From NCBI RefSeq assembly GCF_901875555.1, contig NZ_CABFMD010000034.1:1-64000 (forward strand): 64,000 nucleotides of DNA. Direction: 5' to 3'. Position numbers and translations under genes: made by a program. Numbering within the stretch: position 1 is the first letter of the stretch; every line of letters starts with the position of its first letter. The DNA is from Streptococcus parasanguinis. GTDB lineage: Bacteria > Bacillota > Bacilli > Lactobacillales > Streptococcaceae. Shown in pieces: positions 20,120 through 29,290 of this stretch. The notes beneath the pieces were generated by a model, which saw only the letters and a program-made list of their open reading frames with translations, ran no database searches and was not told the origin of the DNA.

Positions 20120-21226
20120 ATGCTGATATTTCCATTAGTGAATGATACCAGTCGCAAGATTATTCATATTGATATGGATGCATTTTTTGCTGCCGTCGAA
20201 GAAAGAGATAACCCTAGTTTGAAGGGAAAACCTGTCGTGATCGGCCAGGATCCTCGTCAGTCAGGAGGGAGAGGCGTAGTCTCAACCTGTAACTATGAAG
20301 CTAGGAAATATGGAATTCACTCAGCCATGAGTTCCAAAGAAGCGCTGGACCTTTGTCCCCAAGCCGTCTTTATCTCTGGGAATTATGAGAAATACAGGGA
20401 GGTGGGTGAGCAGGTCCGTGAGATTTTTAGGCGCTATACGGATCTCATCGAGCCCATGAGTATTGACGAAGCCTATCTGGATGTGACGGAAAATAAAATC
20501 CAGAGCAAATCAGCTGTCAAAATTGCCCGCTTGATTCAGCACGCTATCTGGGAAGAGCTACATCTGACAGCCTCTGCTGGGGTCTCTTATAATAAGTTTT
20601 TGGCTAAGATGGCGAGTGACTATCAGAAACCCCGTGGCCTAACGGTGGTTTTACCGGAGGATGCTGAGGATTTCCTGAGCCAAATGGACATTGCCAAATT
20701 TCATGGGGTGGGGAAAAAGACAGTAGAGAGACTCCATGAGATGGGGGTCTATACTGGCGCGGATCTTTTAGCAATCCCGGAGATGACCTTGATCGATCGG
20801 TTTGGCCGCTTTGGCTATGATCTCTTTCGTAAAGCGCGAGGGATTCACAATAGCCCAGTTAAGAGTCATCGGATCCGGAAATCAATTGGAAAAGAGCGGA
20901 CCTACCGCAAGCTCCTCTATGGAGAAGATGATGCTCTAGAAGAAATTGCTAATCTTTCAAGCAAGGTAGCCCAATCGCTGGAAAAACATGGTAAGCAAGG
21001 AAAGACCTTGGTCTTAAAAGTGCGTTATGGAGATTTTACTACCTTGACCAAGCGCCTTACCCTGACAGAGCCAACACGAGATGCAAATCGCATCAACCGA
21101 TCTGCTCGCCACATTTACCAAGAGATCGCATCAAGAAAACAGGGAATCCGCCTCTTGGGAGTCACCATGACCAACTTTGTTGATCATACTGAACTGCCTC
21201 TGGTAGAGGAAGAAAAAGACAACTAG
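20120..21226 (+). CDS. dinB: DNA polymerase IV (Y family)
   Basis: This low-fidelity polymerase performs translesion synthesis. The 368-residue protein has the N-terminal catalytic motif [15 protein letters not shown] (about residue 14), the second carboxylate motif [10 protein letters not shown] near residue 115, and a helix-hairpin-helix region near 185 ([17 protein letters not shown]) before the little-finger domain. No clear beta-clamp peptide was checked. RBS AGGAGG precedes the ATG. It converges with recD2, the stop codons being 9 bases apart. Confidence 0.95.
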   Translation: MLIFPLVNDTSRKIIHIDMDAFFAAVEERDNPSLKGKPVVIGQDPRQSGGRGVVSTCNYEARKYGIHSAMSSKEALDLCPQAVFISGNYEKYREVGEQVREIFRRYTDLIEPMSIDEAYLDVTENKIQSKSAVKIARLIQHAIWEELHLTASAGVSYNKFLAKMASDYQKPRGLTVVLPEDAEDFLSQMDIAKFHGVGKKTVERLHEMGVYTGADLLAIPEMTLIDRFGRFGYDLFRKARGIHNSPVKSHRIRKSIGKERTYRKLLYGEDDALEEIANLSSKVAQSLEKHGKQGKTLVLKVRYGDFTTLTKRLTLTEPTRDANRINRSARHIYQEIASRKQGIRLLGVTMTNFVDHTELPLVEEEKDN

Positions 21227-21234
21227 TCTATTCA

Positions 21235-23670
21235 CTAGTCGTCTTTTTTGATATCAAAGAAGGTTGCAATCTCTTCTTCTGTTAGTCCAATCATAGGCGA
21301 GATGGCGTGGAGATTGTCTTCAGTCAGTCGATAGACAGTAGGTTTATCAGTCTCAGTCTTACTTTCTACAGTCCCTTCCTTGCTTTTTGTGGATTCAACT
21401 GTAGGGGAAGCCGTTGCAATGGATGAAGAATAGTCTGTGGTTGCTTCGCCTCCGTCCATATTCTTAAAGCGTTCAACCAAATAGGTTTTGCGCGCAGTGC
21501 CAGTATTTTTAGTGGCGTAATCAAAGGCGCTGTATTCCCCTAAAAGAATGAGCTTGCTTTTTGAACGCGTGATGGCGGTATAGATCAAATTGCGCTGCAA
21601 CATGCGGTGGCTTTGATTGGTAATGGGTAAAATCACCACCGGAAACTCGCTTCCTTGTGATTTGTGAATACTCATAGCATAGGCTAGGCGAATCTTGTAC
21701 CATTCATTGCGCGGGTAGACGACTTCATTGCCGTCAAATTGGATGGTCAATTCATCTTGCTTGGATTCTGTATATTTACCTGGAAGAAGGTCAGTAATGT
21801 AGCCGATGTCTCCATTAAAAACATTACTTTCCGCATCATTGACTAGGTGGATGACCTTGTCTCCATCGCGGTATTGGCAGTCCGGCGTGTCAAAGACAAC
21901 CTGATCTTTAACAGCTGGATTGAGAAGGTCTTGCATGAGCGTATTGATATTGTCAATGCCAGCCTGCCCCTTGTACATGGGTGCCAAGACTTGGATATCC
22001 CGAGCAGGGATCTGGCTGCGAAGAGCGGCTGAAGTGATCTGCTCAATCATTTTAGGAATATGTTCGCTTGCGGCTTCGAAATAAGAGCGGTCAGCTTTTC
22101 GTTCTGTAAAGTCTTGAGGAAGTTTCCCTTGACGGATTTCACCCGCCAGTGAGACAATGGTCGAGTCTTCACTCTGGCGGAAAATATGTTCGAGTTTGGT
22201 CTGAGGGATGCGAGGGATCTGCAAGAGATCAGCTAAGACCTGACCAGGACTGACGGATGGTAATTGGTCGGCATCTCCCACAATTAAGAGTTTGGTATCG
22301 GTAGCGATGTTGCTGAGCAATTGATTGGCCAGCCAGGTATCGACCATGGAAAACTCATCCACAATGATGAAATCTGCATCTAGATAGTCCTCTAAGTGGC
22401 TGGTATCATCGTCTCCTGTCATGCCCAAATGACGGTGGATAGTCGCGCTTGGAAGCCCTGTCAGCTCATTCATGCGCCTTGCTGCCCGACCAGTTGGCGC
22501 AGCCAGCAGGATCGGCAAGTCTTTTTTCTTCCGAAGATCCAGCTGGTGAAGCTGGGCATAGACACTGATCACCCCATTGATAACAGTGGTTTTTCCAGTT
22601 CCAGGTCCCCCAGTGAGGAGAAAGACCTTGTTTTGAATGGCTTGGTGAATGGCTTCTTTTTGGATAGCATCGTAGTGAATCCCTAGGTCAGTTTCAACCT
22701 GTGCAATAGCCTGATTGATTTTTTCTGGGTCAAATGAAGCTTGCTTTCCTTTCTCCAGTAATCGACCGATATGACTGCGAATGCCTTCTTCCGCAAAGAA
22801 GAGACTGTTGTCAAAGATCTTGGTGTCTACGTTTTGGACCTTATCTTCCTCGATGAGGCCTCCCAATTCTTGGGCAACAGTTGCTGGATCTAACTCTACA
22901 GGCCTTGCGGATTCCAAAAGGTCAATGGCATAGCGCAAGAGATCCTTGGCTTCGATATAGGTGTTTCCCGTCTCGATAGAGTAGCTAAAGAGACTGTGAA
23001 TCAGACCTGCACGGAAACGTTCGGGGGCGTCACTTGCAATCCCCAACCCTTCAGCCAGTTGGTCTGCGATTTTAAAGCCCAACCCTTGGATATCTTCGAC
23101 CAATTGGTAAGGATGATGCTCCACGATCTGGAGGGTTTCTTCTTTGTAGTAATCTTGGATCTGAAAGGCCAACTTATTGGGAATCCCATAATTAGCGAGC
23201 TGAGCGAGGATGCGCTCTGTTCCGTAATTTTGCCGGAGTTTCTCTATAAAAGCTAGGCGGTTTTTCTTGGAGAGACCTGTGATTTCTTCTAATTTTTCAG
23301 GGGCCTCTAAGATTTTGTCAATGGTTTCGTCCCCATAGAGGTCCACGATCTTCTGGGCTGTTTTGAGACCGATTCCTTTGAAGTGATCGCTGGAAAAATA
23401 TTTCACCAAGCCCTTACTAGAGGGTTTAGCCCGTTCATAACGACTAATCTTGAGTTGCTCACCATATTTAGGATGTTGGACCAGCTCGCCCCAGAAGGTA
23501 TAGTCTTCACCTTCCATAATATCGGCCATGGTTCCCGTTACAATGATCTCAAAATCAGCAAAATCTTCGGCATCTGTATCGCTGATGTCGAGCAAGAGGA
23601 TTCGAAAAAAACTACTGGGGTTTTCAAAAATAATCCGCTCAATAGTACCAGAAAAATAATATTCCATCAT
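21235..23670 (-). CDS. recD2: RecD2-type 5'-3' DNA helicase
   Basis: RecD2 (YrrC-like) is a superfamily 1 helicase of bacteria that lack RecBC; it moves 5'-3' and acts in repair and replication-fork upkeep. The 811-residue protein has an N-terminal OB-like region, helix-hairpin-helix repeats (about 95-230), Walker A LTGGPGTGKTT near residue 353, DEFSMVD near 440 and the C-terminal motif YAMSIHKSQGSEFP near 665. The last 90 residues are Ser/Thr/Lys-rich and low in complexity. Start is the first of two ATGs after AAAGGAAAG. Confidence 0.93.
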   Translation of the reverse strand: MMEYYFSGTIERIIFENPSSFFRILLLDISDTDAEDFADFEIIVTGTMADIMEGEDYTFWGELVQHPKYGEQLKISRYERAKPSSKGLVKYFSSDHFKGIGLKTAQKIVDLYGDETIDKILEAPEKLEEITGLSKKNRLAFIEKLRQNYGTERILAQLANYGIPNKLAFQIQDYYKEETLQIVEHHPYQLVEDIQGLGFKIADQLAEGLGIASDAPERFRAGLIHSLFSYSIETGNTYIEAKDLLRYAIDLLESARPVELDPATVAQELGGLIEEDKVQNVDTKIFDNSLFFAEEGIRSHIGRLLEKGKQASFDPEKINQAIAQVETDLGIHYDAIQKEAIHQAIQNKVFLLTGGPGTGKTTVINGVISVYAQLHQLDLRKKKDLPILLAAPTGRAARRMNELTGLPSATIHRHLGMTGDDDTSHLEDYLDADFIIVDEFSMVDTWLANQLLSNIATDTKLLIVGDADQLPSVSPGQVLADLLQIPRIPQTKLEHIFRQSEDSTIVSLAGEIRQGKLPQDFTERKADRSYFEAASEHIPKMIEQITSAALRSQIPARDIQVLAPMYKGQAGIDNINTLMQDLLNPAVKDQVVFDTPDCQYRDGDKVIHLVNDAESNVFNGDIGYITDLLPGKYTESKQDELTIQFDGNEVVYPRNEWYKIRLAYAMSIHKSQGSEFPVVILPITNQSHRMLQRNLIYTAITRSKSKLILLGEYSAFDYATKNTGTARKTYLVERFKNMDGGEATTDYSSSIATASPTVESTKSKEGTVESKTETDKPTVYRLTEDNLHAISPMIGLTEEEIATFFDIKKDD

Positions 23671-23688
23671 TTCTTTCCTTTTTATAAA

Positions 23689-23719
23689 GCAAGGCTGGGA
23701 CAGTTTGCCTCAGCCTTAG
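23689..23719 (-). terminator. Hairpin between lepB and recD2
   Basis: AAGGCTG pairs with CAGCCTT around a 13-base loop. On the minus strand it is followed by GCTTTATAAAAA, so it may only partly stop lepB transcripts before recD2. Confidence 0.45.
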
Positions 23720-23733
23720 TTTTGTTATCTATA

Positions 23734-24384
23734 CTAATAAGTTTTGAAAGGGTAGATAGGCCATAGTCTAAAGACGGCTTGCCCTTTGATTTGTTCTTTT
23801 TTAAAGGCTCCGACTTGACGGCTATCTTTTGAAACAATCCGGTCATCTCCAAGTAAGAGATATTCATCGTCAAGCAACTTCAAGGTGAATGTTGTATTGC
23901 CATCCTTGTCTACCGTGAAGGCTTGGGCTGTATTGGCCAATTGACGGAAGAGTTCGCCATTTTCTTCAAAGCCTTTTCCAGTGTAGGTGGATTGTAATTT
24001 ATCTTTTTTGAAGCGGGCAATGTAGTTTTTCAAATAAGGCTCGTCGGTCTTTTTCCCATTGATGTAGAGCGTATCATTGTCATACTGGATGGTGTCTCCA
24101 GGAAGACCGATGACCCGTTTGACAATGTCTTTGGACTTCCCATTGTCATCTTTTTCATTGGCAACGACAATATCGAATCGATCAATCGAGAGATGGTTAA
24201 CCACAAGGAGGTATTCGCTATCAGCTAGAGTCGGATCCATCGAATGGCCGTCTACCTTAACAGGAGCCCACAGAAAAATACGGGAGGCAACGATGAGGCC
24301 TACAATGATGCTAAACAAGCCCCATTCTTTCAGGAATCTCACCACGGGTGAGCTAGATTTGTGTTTTGAACTTCTTTTTGACAT
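23734..24384 (-). CDS. lepB: Signal peptidase I
   Basis: This membrane-bound serine protease removes signal peptides from Sec and Tat substrates. The 216-residue protein has a basic N-terminus, one membrane anchor (about 23-42) and the catalytic Ser in GHSMDPTL near residue 48. The general-base Lys is in KDIVKRVIGLPGD near residue 90, and the conserved GDDRIVSKDSRQVG box near 180. It lies 3 bases after rnhC on the same strand, an order common in streptococci. Confidence 0.95.
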   Translation of the reverse strand: MSKRSSKHKSSSPVVRFLKEWGLFSIIVGLIVASRIFLWAPVKVDGHSMDPTLADSEYLLVVNHLSIDRFDIVVANEKDDNGKSKDIVKRVIGLPGDTIQYDNDTLYINGKKTDEPYLKNYIARFKKDKLQSTYTGKGFEENGELFRQLANTAQAFTVDKDGNTTFTLKLLDDEYLLLGDDRIVSKDSRQVGAFKKEQIKGQAVFRLWPIYPFKTY

Positions 24385-24387
24385 AAC

Positions 24388-25287
24388 TTATCTTTCTAGT
24401 AATTTCTTTGCTTTTTCAGTGTTTTTAAAATGGAGTTTGGCACAATAATCCAGTGCTTTCATCCCATAGGTCTGGATCAACCAAGCAGCTACTTGATCGG
24501 ACTTAGCTCCTGCCCCGCTAGGGAGATTAAAGCCCAGTTCCTTGCCCAGATCTTCCAGATTTTGAAGGAAGAGATTGCGGGCGATGATGGAGCTAACCGC
24601 AACAGCCAAATACTTGCCTTCTGCTTTTTCCTCCAGATCAATGGCTTGTGTGACTTGATTTTTCTCAGCCTTCACATATTTTTGGTAGTTTTTTGCAGTC
24701 GTAAAGGCATCGATCACAATGCGTTTAGGCTGGACTCCCTTGTTTAAGAGAAGATAGATAGCCTGATTGTGTAGGGCAACCTTGACCGAAACCGCATTGT
24801 AACCAGAAGCGATCACCTCATTGTACTTCTTTGGAGACAATAAGAGTGCTTGGTGCTGGATATTTTCCTCAAGGAGAGGAGCCAATTGCTGAATTTTTCG
24901 ATCGTCCAAGGTTTTTGAGTCCCCAACACCCAGTTTTCGAAGCCAGTCCTGCTGATCTGGAGTGACAAAAGATGCAACAACGGCAAGCCCACCAAAATAA
25001 GAGCCGTTTCCAACCTCGTCAGTTCCGATCATGGCAAGATCTGCCCGACCAGCTACAGGGCTGGCACTTGCTGCTTTGCCAGCGCCCTGCCCGAAAAAGG
25101 CCAAGTAAGGGGTCAGATCATTGCCTTGAAGCAAGACCTTCCCAGACTTGTAGATCGAAACGGTCGCACCCTCTAGTCGAAAGAAGTAGTCCATATGAGG
25201 GTTCTTGCTTTGAGCAAGAGAGGTACGATAGGTCTGGACAAAATCAAGGATTTGCTCCTGTGTTGGAGTGAGTGTCATACTTTCCAT
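24388..25287 (-). CDS. rnhC: Ribonuclease HIII
   Basis: It cleaves the RNA strand of RNA-DNA hybrids. The 299-residue protein has an N-terminal substrate-binding domain (DUF3378/TBP-like, 1-85) and an RNase H-fold domain. Acidic residues are seen in [15 protein letters not shown] (about 87-101), where DE is the type-2 catalytic pair, and in [12 protein letters not shown] near 190. Start may be Met1 or Met4. A TACAAT box lies just upstream of the ATG, and the gene starts divergently from zapA. Confidence 0.94.
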   Translation of the reverse strand: MESMTLTPTQEQILDFVQTYRTSLAQSKNPHMDYFFRLEGATVSIYKSGKVLLQGNDLTPYLAFFGQGAGKAASASPVAGRADLAMIGTDEVGNGSYFGGLAVVASFVTPDQQDWLRKLGVGDSKTLDDRKIQQLAPLLEENIQHQALLLSPKKYNEVIASGYNAVSVKVALHNQAIYLLLNKGVQPKRIVIDAFTTAKNYQKYVKAEKNQVTQAIDLEEKAEGKYLAVAVSSIIARNLFLQNLEDLGKELGFNLPSGAGAKSDQVAAWLIQTYGMKALDYCAKLHFKNTEKAKKLLER

Positions 25288-25376
25288 AACTTCTATTGTA
25301 CCACAAATTCAAAGAGAGAGGGAGCAAAATAAAGAAGAAATCGTAAGGAAAATCCTTGTGAAGAGGGCCTTTGCTA

Positions 25377-25405
25377 CTGACAAAGCTAGCCTTTTTTGGT
25401 ATAAT
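25377..25405 (+). promoter_or_regulatory. Promoter of zapA-cvpA
   Basis: CTGACA at 25377-25382 and a consensus TATAAT at 25400-25405 are 17 bases apart, 17 bases before the zapA start. Confidence 0.75.
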
Positions 25406-25422
25406 ACCGTGAGGTGATTTTT

Positions 25423-25713
25423 ATGGCGAGCTTAAATAGATATAAATTTACATTTGGAAACAAAGTGCTCACTTTAACAACCAACCATGATAATTTGTTT
25501 ATGGAAGAAGTCGAACGTGTAGCAAGAGAAAAATACCAAGCAATTAAAGAACAAATGCCAGAGGCTGATGATGAAACCATCGCCATCTTATTGGCAGTAA
25601 ACAGTTTGTCCATGCAGCTGAATCGCGAGATTGAGTTTGACGACAAAGAAAAAGAATTAGATGATTTTCGTCGCAAAGCTTTAGACGACTTAAAGGATAA
25701 ATCATCTAAATAA
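25423..25713 (+). CDS. zapA: ZapA-like cell division protein
   Basis: The 96-residue protein has the ZapA layout: a small beta-hairpin region that starts NRYKFTFGNKVLTLTT, then a long alpha-helical coiled-coil tail (from about residue 40 to the end). ZapA bundles FtsZ filaments at the division site. GAGGTG before ATG 25423 decides the start over an upstream ATG at 25414. The cvpA-like gene follows 10 bases later, the same order as in other streptococci with mutS2 next. Confidence 0.8.
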   Translation: MASLNRYKFTFGNKVLTLTTNHDNLFMEEVERVAREKYQAIKEQMPEADDETIAILLAVNSLSMQLNREIEFDDKEKELDDFRRKALDDLKDKSSK

Positions 25714-25723
25714 GAGGAGATAC

Positions 25724-26278
25724 ATGTTAACTTTCTTAATCTTATTGATTTTGGCATGGAGCTTTTATATTGGGTATGCAAGGGGCATCATCTTTCAGTC
25801 TTATTATTTTCTAGTGACCTTGGTAGCCATGCTGATTGCAGCAGGTAGCTACAAGGGACTGGCTAAGGTTTTGTCGCTGTGGGTTCCTTTTTCAAGTCCC
25901 ACCCAGCAATCGGTCAATTATTTTTATTCCAATTCGTATTTGTTCCGATTAGATGACATCTTTTATGCGGGCTTAGCTTATGGCTTGATTTTTGCGCTGG
26001 TCTATCTCATTGGCCGCGTGATTGGGATCTTTATGCATCTGATCCCCCAACCGGAAAAGCTTGAGGATCGCAAGTATCAAATTGGTGCTGGTGTGATTGC
26101 AGTTGTGATCACTCTCTTGGTCATCCAGATGGGCTTGACGGTGCTCTCAACCATTCCGATGCCGACCATTCAAAACAGACTAAATGCAAGTGGATTGGTC
26201 CGCTTGATTATCCTTCATACTCCGATCAGTTCAAGCATTTTCCACAATTTGTGGGTGACGGCGATTATCGGGGCTTAA
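25724..26278 (+). CDS. CvpA-family membrane protein
   Basis: The 184-residue protein has four predicted membrane helices (about 1-18, 24-45, 80-105 and 120-145) and matches the CvpA (colicin V production) family, whose biochemical role remains unclear. RBS AGAGGAG precedes the ATG. It is between zapA and mutS2, with a terminator-like hairpin separating it from mutS2. Confidence 0.8.
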   Translation: MLTFLILLILAWSFYIGYARGIIFQSYYFLVTLVAMLIAAGSYKGLAKVLSLWVPFSSPTQQSVNYFYSNSYLFRLDDIFYAGLAYGLIFALVYLIGRVIGIFMHLIPQPEKLEDRKYQIGAGVIAVVITLLVIQMGLTVLSTIPMPTIQNRLNASGLVRLIILHTPISSSIFHNLWVTAIIGA

Positions 26279-26299
26279 GGACGATGACAGAAAGAAAGG

Positions 26300-26341
26300 A
26301 GTGAGACAAGTCCGACTCTAGGAAGGACGCTCACTTTTTTT
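26300..26341 (+). terminator. Terminator or attenuator between cvpA-like gene and mutS2
   Basis: AGTGAG and AGTCC pair with GGAC and CTCACT across a loop and are followed by seven Ts. It ends 11 bases before the mutS2 ATG, so mutS2 either depends on read-through or has a promoter inside the hairpin region. Confidence 0.65.
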
Positions 26342-26352
26342 GTAGGAGAAAC

Positions 26353-28692
26353 ATGAACAAGAAAATCTTAGATATTCTGGAGTTTGACAAGGTCAAGCAA
26401 CTCTTTGAACCCTATCTACAGACAGAACAAGGGGAGATGGAGCTAGCTGCTCTAGCTCCAACTGACAAACCAGAAAGTATCGAAACGGCTTTTAAGGAGC
26501 TAGAAGATATGGAGCAAATCCTTATGGAAGAGCCTCGCTTTGCCGTCTCGACCATCCAAGATGTTCGCGCTGTGACCAAGCGCTTAGAGATGGAGGCGGC
26601 TCTCAATATCGATGAATTGCTTTCGCTAAAAGCTGTCCTTCGAGTCACACATGAACTCAAGGATTTCTACGATAACTTGGAAAATATCCGTCTGGAGAGG
26701 CTCGATCGTCTCTTTGACAACTTGGTGGATCTGCCACGCCTACAAGGAGGGCTACAAGCTATCAACGAAGGAGGCTTTGTCGAGTCTTTTGCCAGTGAAA
26801 AATTGGCTAAAATCCGTCGCCGCATCCAGGAAAATGAGCACCAGGTCAGAGAGATTCTCCAGGAGCTACTGAAAAGCAAGTCCGACATGCTGGTAGATAC
26901 GGTAGTTGCTAGCCGAAATGGACGCAATGTCCTACCGGTCAAAAATACCTATCGCAACCGGATTGCAGGGGTGGTTCATGATATCTCTGCCAGTGGGAAT
27001 ACCGTTTATATAGAGCCACGTGCAGTGGTCAATCTGAACGAAGAAATTGCCAACCATCGCGCAGATGAGCGCTATGAAATCATTCAGATTTTGGAAGAAT
27101 TATCCGATACCCTGCGTCCTCATGCAGCAGAGATTGCCAATAATGCCTGGATTATCGGCCACTTGGACTTGATCAAGGCCAAGTATCGGTTTATGCGCGA
27201 TTTCAAGGCAGTGGTTCCAGAAGTGACCAGTAATCGCTCTATTCAGCTCTTGCAACTACGTCATCCCTTGATTGAAAATGCTGTCGCAAATGACCTGCAT
27301 TTTACCGAGGACTTGACTGAAATCGTGATTACTGGTCCCAATACAGGTGGTAAAACCATCATGCTAAAAACGCTGGGATTGGCGCAAATTATGGCCCAGT
27401 CCGGTCTTCCCATCCTAGCGGATCCAGGCAGTCGCGTGGGAATTTTCTCACAGGTCTTTGCGGATATTGGAGATGAACAATCGATCGAGCAGAGCTTGTC
27501 GACCTTCTCCAGTCATATGACCAATATTGTGTCTATTTTAAATCAAGTGGATACAGCCTCCTTGATCCTTCTGGATGAGTTGGGTGCTGGAACGGATCCC
27601 CAAGAGGGGGCTGGTCTTGCCATCGCCATCTTAGAAGACCTGCGCTTACGTGGGATTAAGACCATGGCGACGACCCACTATCCAGAGCTCAAGGCCTACG
27701 GAATTGAGACTGTCGGAGTGCAAAATGCCAGCATGGAGTTTGATACAGCGAGTCTGCGCCCAACCTATCGCTTCATGCAAGGAGTCCCTGGTCGTTCCAA
27801 TGCCTTTGAGATCGCTCGCCGATTGGGCTTGTCTGAGACCATTATCCAGGATGCTATGAACATGACCAATACGGACAATGATGTCAATCAGATTATTGAA
27901 AAATTAGAGGCACAGACTTTAGAGAGTCGCAAGCGCTTGGATACCATCCAAGAAGTGGAGCAAGAAAATCTCAAATTCAATCGTGCTCTTCGAAAACTCT
28001 ATAACGAATTGACTCGGGAGAGAGAAACAGAGCTTAACAAGGCGAGAGAAGAGGCCAAGGAAATTGTGGACATGGCCCTTTCAGAGAGTGATCGGATTCT
28101 TCAAGGCCTTCACGCTAAATCTCAGTTGAAACCGCATGAGATCATTGAAGCCAAGGCTCAGTTGAAAAAACTAGCTCCTGAGACTGTAGACCTGTCTAAA
28201 AATAAGGTCTTGAAAAAAGCCAAGAAGGCGCGTGCTCCTAAGGTGGGAGATGAGATCCTGGTTATCAGCTATGGCCAACGCGGAAGCCTGGTCAAGCAGC
28301 TCAAAGATGGCCGCTGGGAGGCCCAAGTCGGATTGATCAAGATGACCTTGGAAGAAAAAGAATTCAACCTTATCAAGGTTGAAAAAGAAGCGGCTCAACC
28401 TAAGAAACGCCAGGTCAATGTCGTCAAACGCTCGAACACCAGTGGCCCCAGAGCGCGTCTGGACCTTCGTGGGAAACGCTATGAAGAGGCTATGCAAGAG
28501 CTAGATGGCTTTATTGATCAGGCCCTGCTCAACAACATGGTCCAAGTCGATATCATTCATGGGATCGGGACGGGTGTCATCCGTGAAGGGGTAACCAAGT
28601 ACCTCCGCCGCAACAAACATGTCAAGAGTTTTGAATATGCCCCACAAAATGCAGGTGGAAGCGGCGCAACCATTGTCACGTTTAAAGGATAA
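26353..28692 (+). CDS. mutS2: Endonuclease MutS2
   Basis: MutS2 is a MutS-like ATPase without mismatch-recognition domain; in Gram-positives it has been linked to suppression of recombination and to splitting of collided ribosomes. The 779-residue protein has core and clamp helices (1-300), Walker [15 protein letters not shown] near residue 330, Walker [15 protein letters not shown] near 407, a coiled coil (510-600) and a C-terminal Smr domain beginning [13 protein letters not shown] near 705 with the HGIGTG motif. RBS AGGAG is upstream. Confidence 0.95.
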   Translation: MNKKILDILEFDKVKQLFEPYLQTEQGEMELAALAPTDKPESIETAFKELEDMEQILMEEPRFAVSTIQDVRAVTKRLEMEAALNIDELLSLKAVLRVTHELKDFYDNLENIRLERLDRLFDNLVDLPRLQGGLQAINEGGFVESFASEKLAKIRRRIQENEHQVREILQELLKSKSDMLVDTVVASRNGRNVLPVKNTYRNRIAGVVHDISASGNTVYIEPRAVVNLNEEIANHRADERYEIIQILEELSDTLRPHAAEIANNAWIIGHLDLIKAKYRFMRDFKAVVPEVTSNRSIQLLQLRHPLIENAVANDLHFTEDLTEIVITGPNTGGKTIMLKTLGLAQIMAQSGLPILADPGSRVGIFSQVFADIGDEQSIEQSLSTFSSHMTNIVSILNQVDTASLILLDELGAGTDPQEGAGLAIAILEDLRLRGIKTMATTHYPELKAYGIETVGVQNASMEFDTASLRPTYRFMQGVPGRSNAFEIARRLGLSETIIQDAMNMTNTDNDVNQIIEKLEAQTLESRKRLDTIQEVEQENLKFNRALRKLYNELTRERETELNKAREEAKEIVDMALSESDRILQGLHAKSQLKPHEIIEAKAQLKKLAPETVDLSKNKVLKKAKKARAPKVGDEILVISYGQRGSLVKQLKDGRWEAQVGLIKMTLEEKEFNLIKVEKEAAQPKKRQVNVVKRSNTSGPRARLDLRGKRYEEAMQELDGFIDQALLNNMVQVDIIHGIGTGVIREGVTKYLRRNKHVKSFEYAPQNAGGSGATIVTFKG

Positions 28693-28695
28693 TCG

Positions 28696-29000
28696 AATCC
28701 TAGCTGTTTATCAGCTAGATTCAGATTAAAGAAAAAGTTATCTTAGAAACTTTCCTTAGGTGAGTACGGACGTCAGCGAACTTCGAAGAAGTTCCATGAC
28801 TTAGTTTTGAGCCTAAGGTCTCAAAACTTCCGAGTGTCTGAAACAATTGTGTTTCAGACACTTTTCTCACGGCGGAAAGTTTCAGTGTATGTTTGAATGA
28901 GCCTATTAGTATGTATCAGTTTTAATTATTCTATATCACTTAAGTTGTTTTAAGTAAAAAATTTTATCTACATTCTAAATCCTAGCTGTTTATCAGCTAG
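28696..29000 (+). repeat. 23-base direct duplication flanking repeat copy I-C
   Basis: AATCCTAGCTGTTTATCAGCTAG occurs at 28696-28718 and again at 28978-29000. Each copy is itself a hairpin (CTAGCTG/CAGCTAG). The second copy is followed by GTCTTTTAA and resembles the original mutS2 terminator. The family I element with its AT-rich tail lies exactly between the two. Confidence 0.7.
28746..28883 (+). repeat. Family I structured repeat, copy C
   Basis: The ends GAAACTTTCC/GGAAAGTTTC are perfect. Hairpin 1 is GAACTTC/GAAGTTC with loop GAA (copy B has TTC), hairpin 2 GTTTTGAG/CTCAAAAC with loop CCTAAGGT, and hairpin 3 GTGTCTGAAAC/GTTTCAGACAC. The tail similarity to copies A and E ends with TTTATCTACATTCTAA at 28978. 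It is downstream of mutS2. Confidence 0.88.
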
Positions 29001-29042
29001 GTCTTTTAATCCTTCGAAAAATGAAACTGATTAAAAAACATT

Positions 29043-29217
29043 GAGGTTGGGACACAAGTCCTAGCCTCTCAATTGTCTTTGAATTGTCGAGCAAGACGCA
29101 GTGGTTGAGTGGGCTCTACTACGCTGATTTCATCAGCTTTTACAGCCCTACTCAACTGTGCGGAGGTGGGACGACGAAATCGAATTCTAACGAATGACCG
29201 ATTTCTGTCCCACTCTC
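29043..29217 (+). repeat. Family II structured repeat, copy 1
   Basis: It opens with the hairpin GAGGTTGGGAC/GTCCTAGCCTC. A long imperfect stem follows (CAGTGGTTGAGTGGGCT with AGCCCTACTCAACTGTG) enclosing GCTGAT/ATCAGC. It closes with GGTGGGACGACGAAATCG against CGATTTCTGTCCCAC. Copies 2 and 3 are nearly identical over the central 140 bases. It lies just before pepD. Confidence 0.85.
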
Positions 29218-29290
29218 AATCTGATTTTCAGTAGGTCCTGTTTTTTAAAAGTGCTATAATAGAGGCAATGAATAATTTTGGAGGATAGGT

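Noticed and set aside
26353..28692. mutS2 as a mismatch repair mutS gene
   Set aside because: The C-terminal Smr domain and the lack of a mismatch-binding domain define MutS2.
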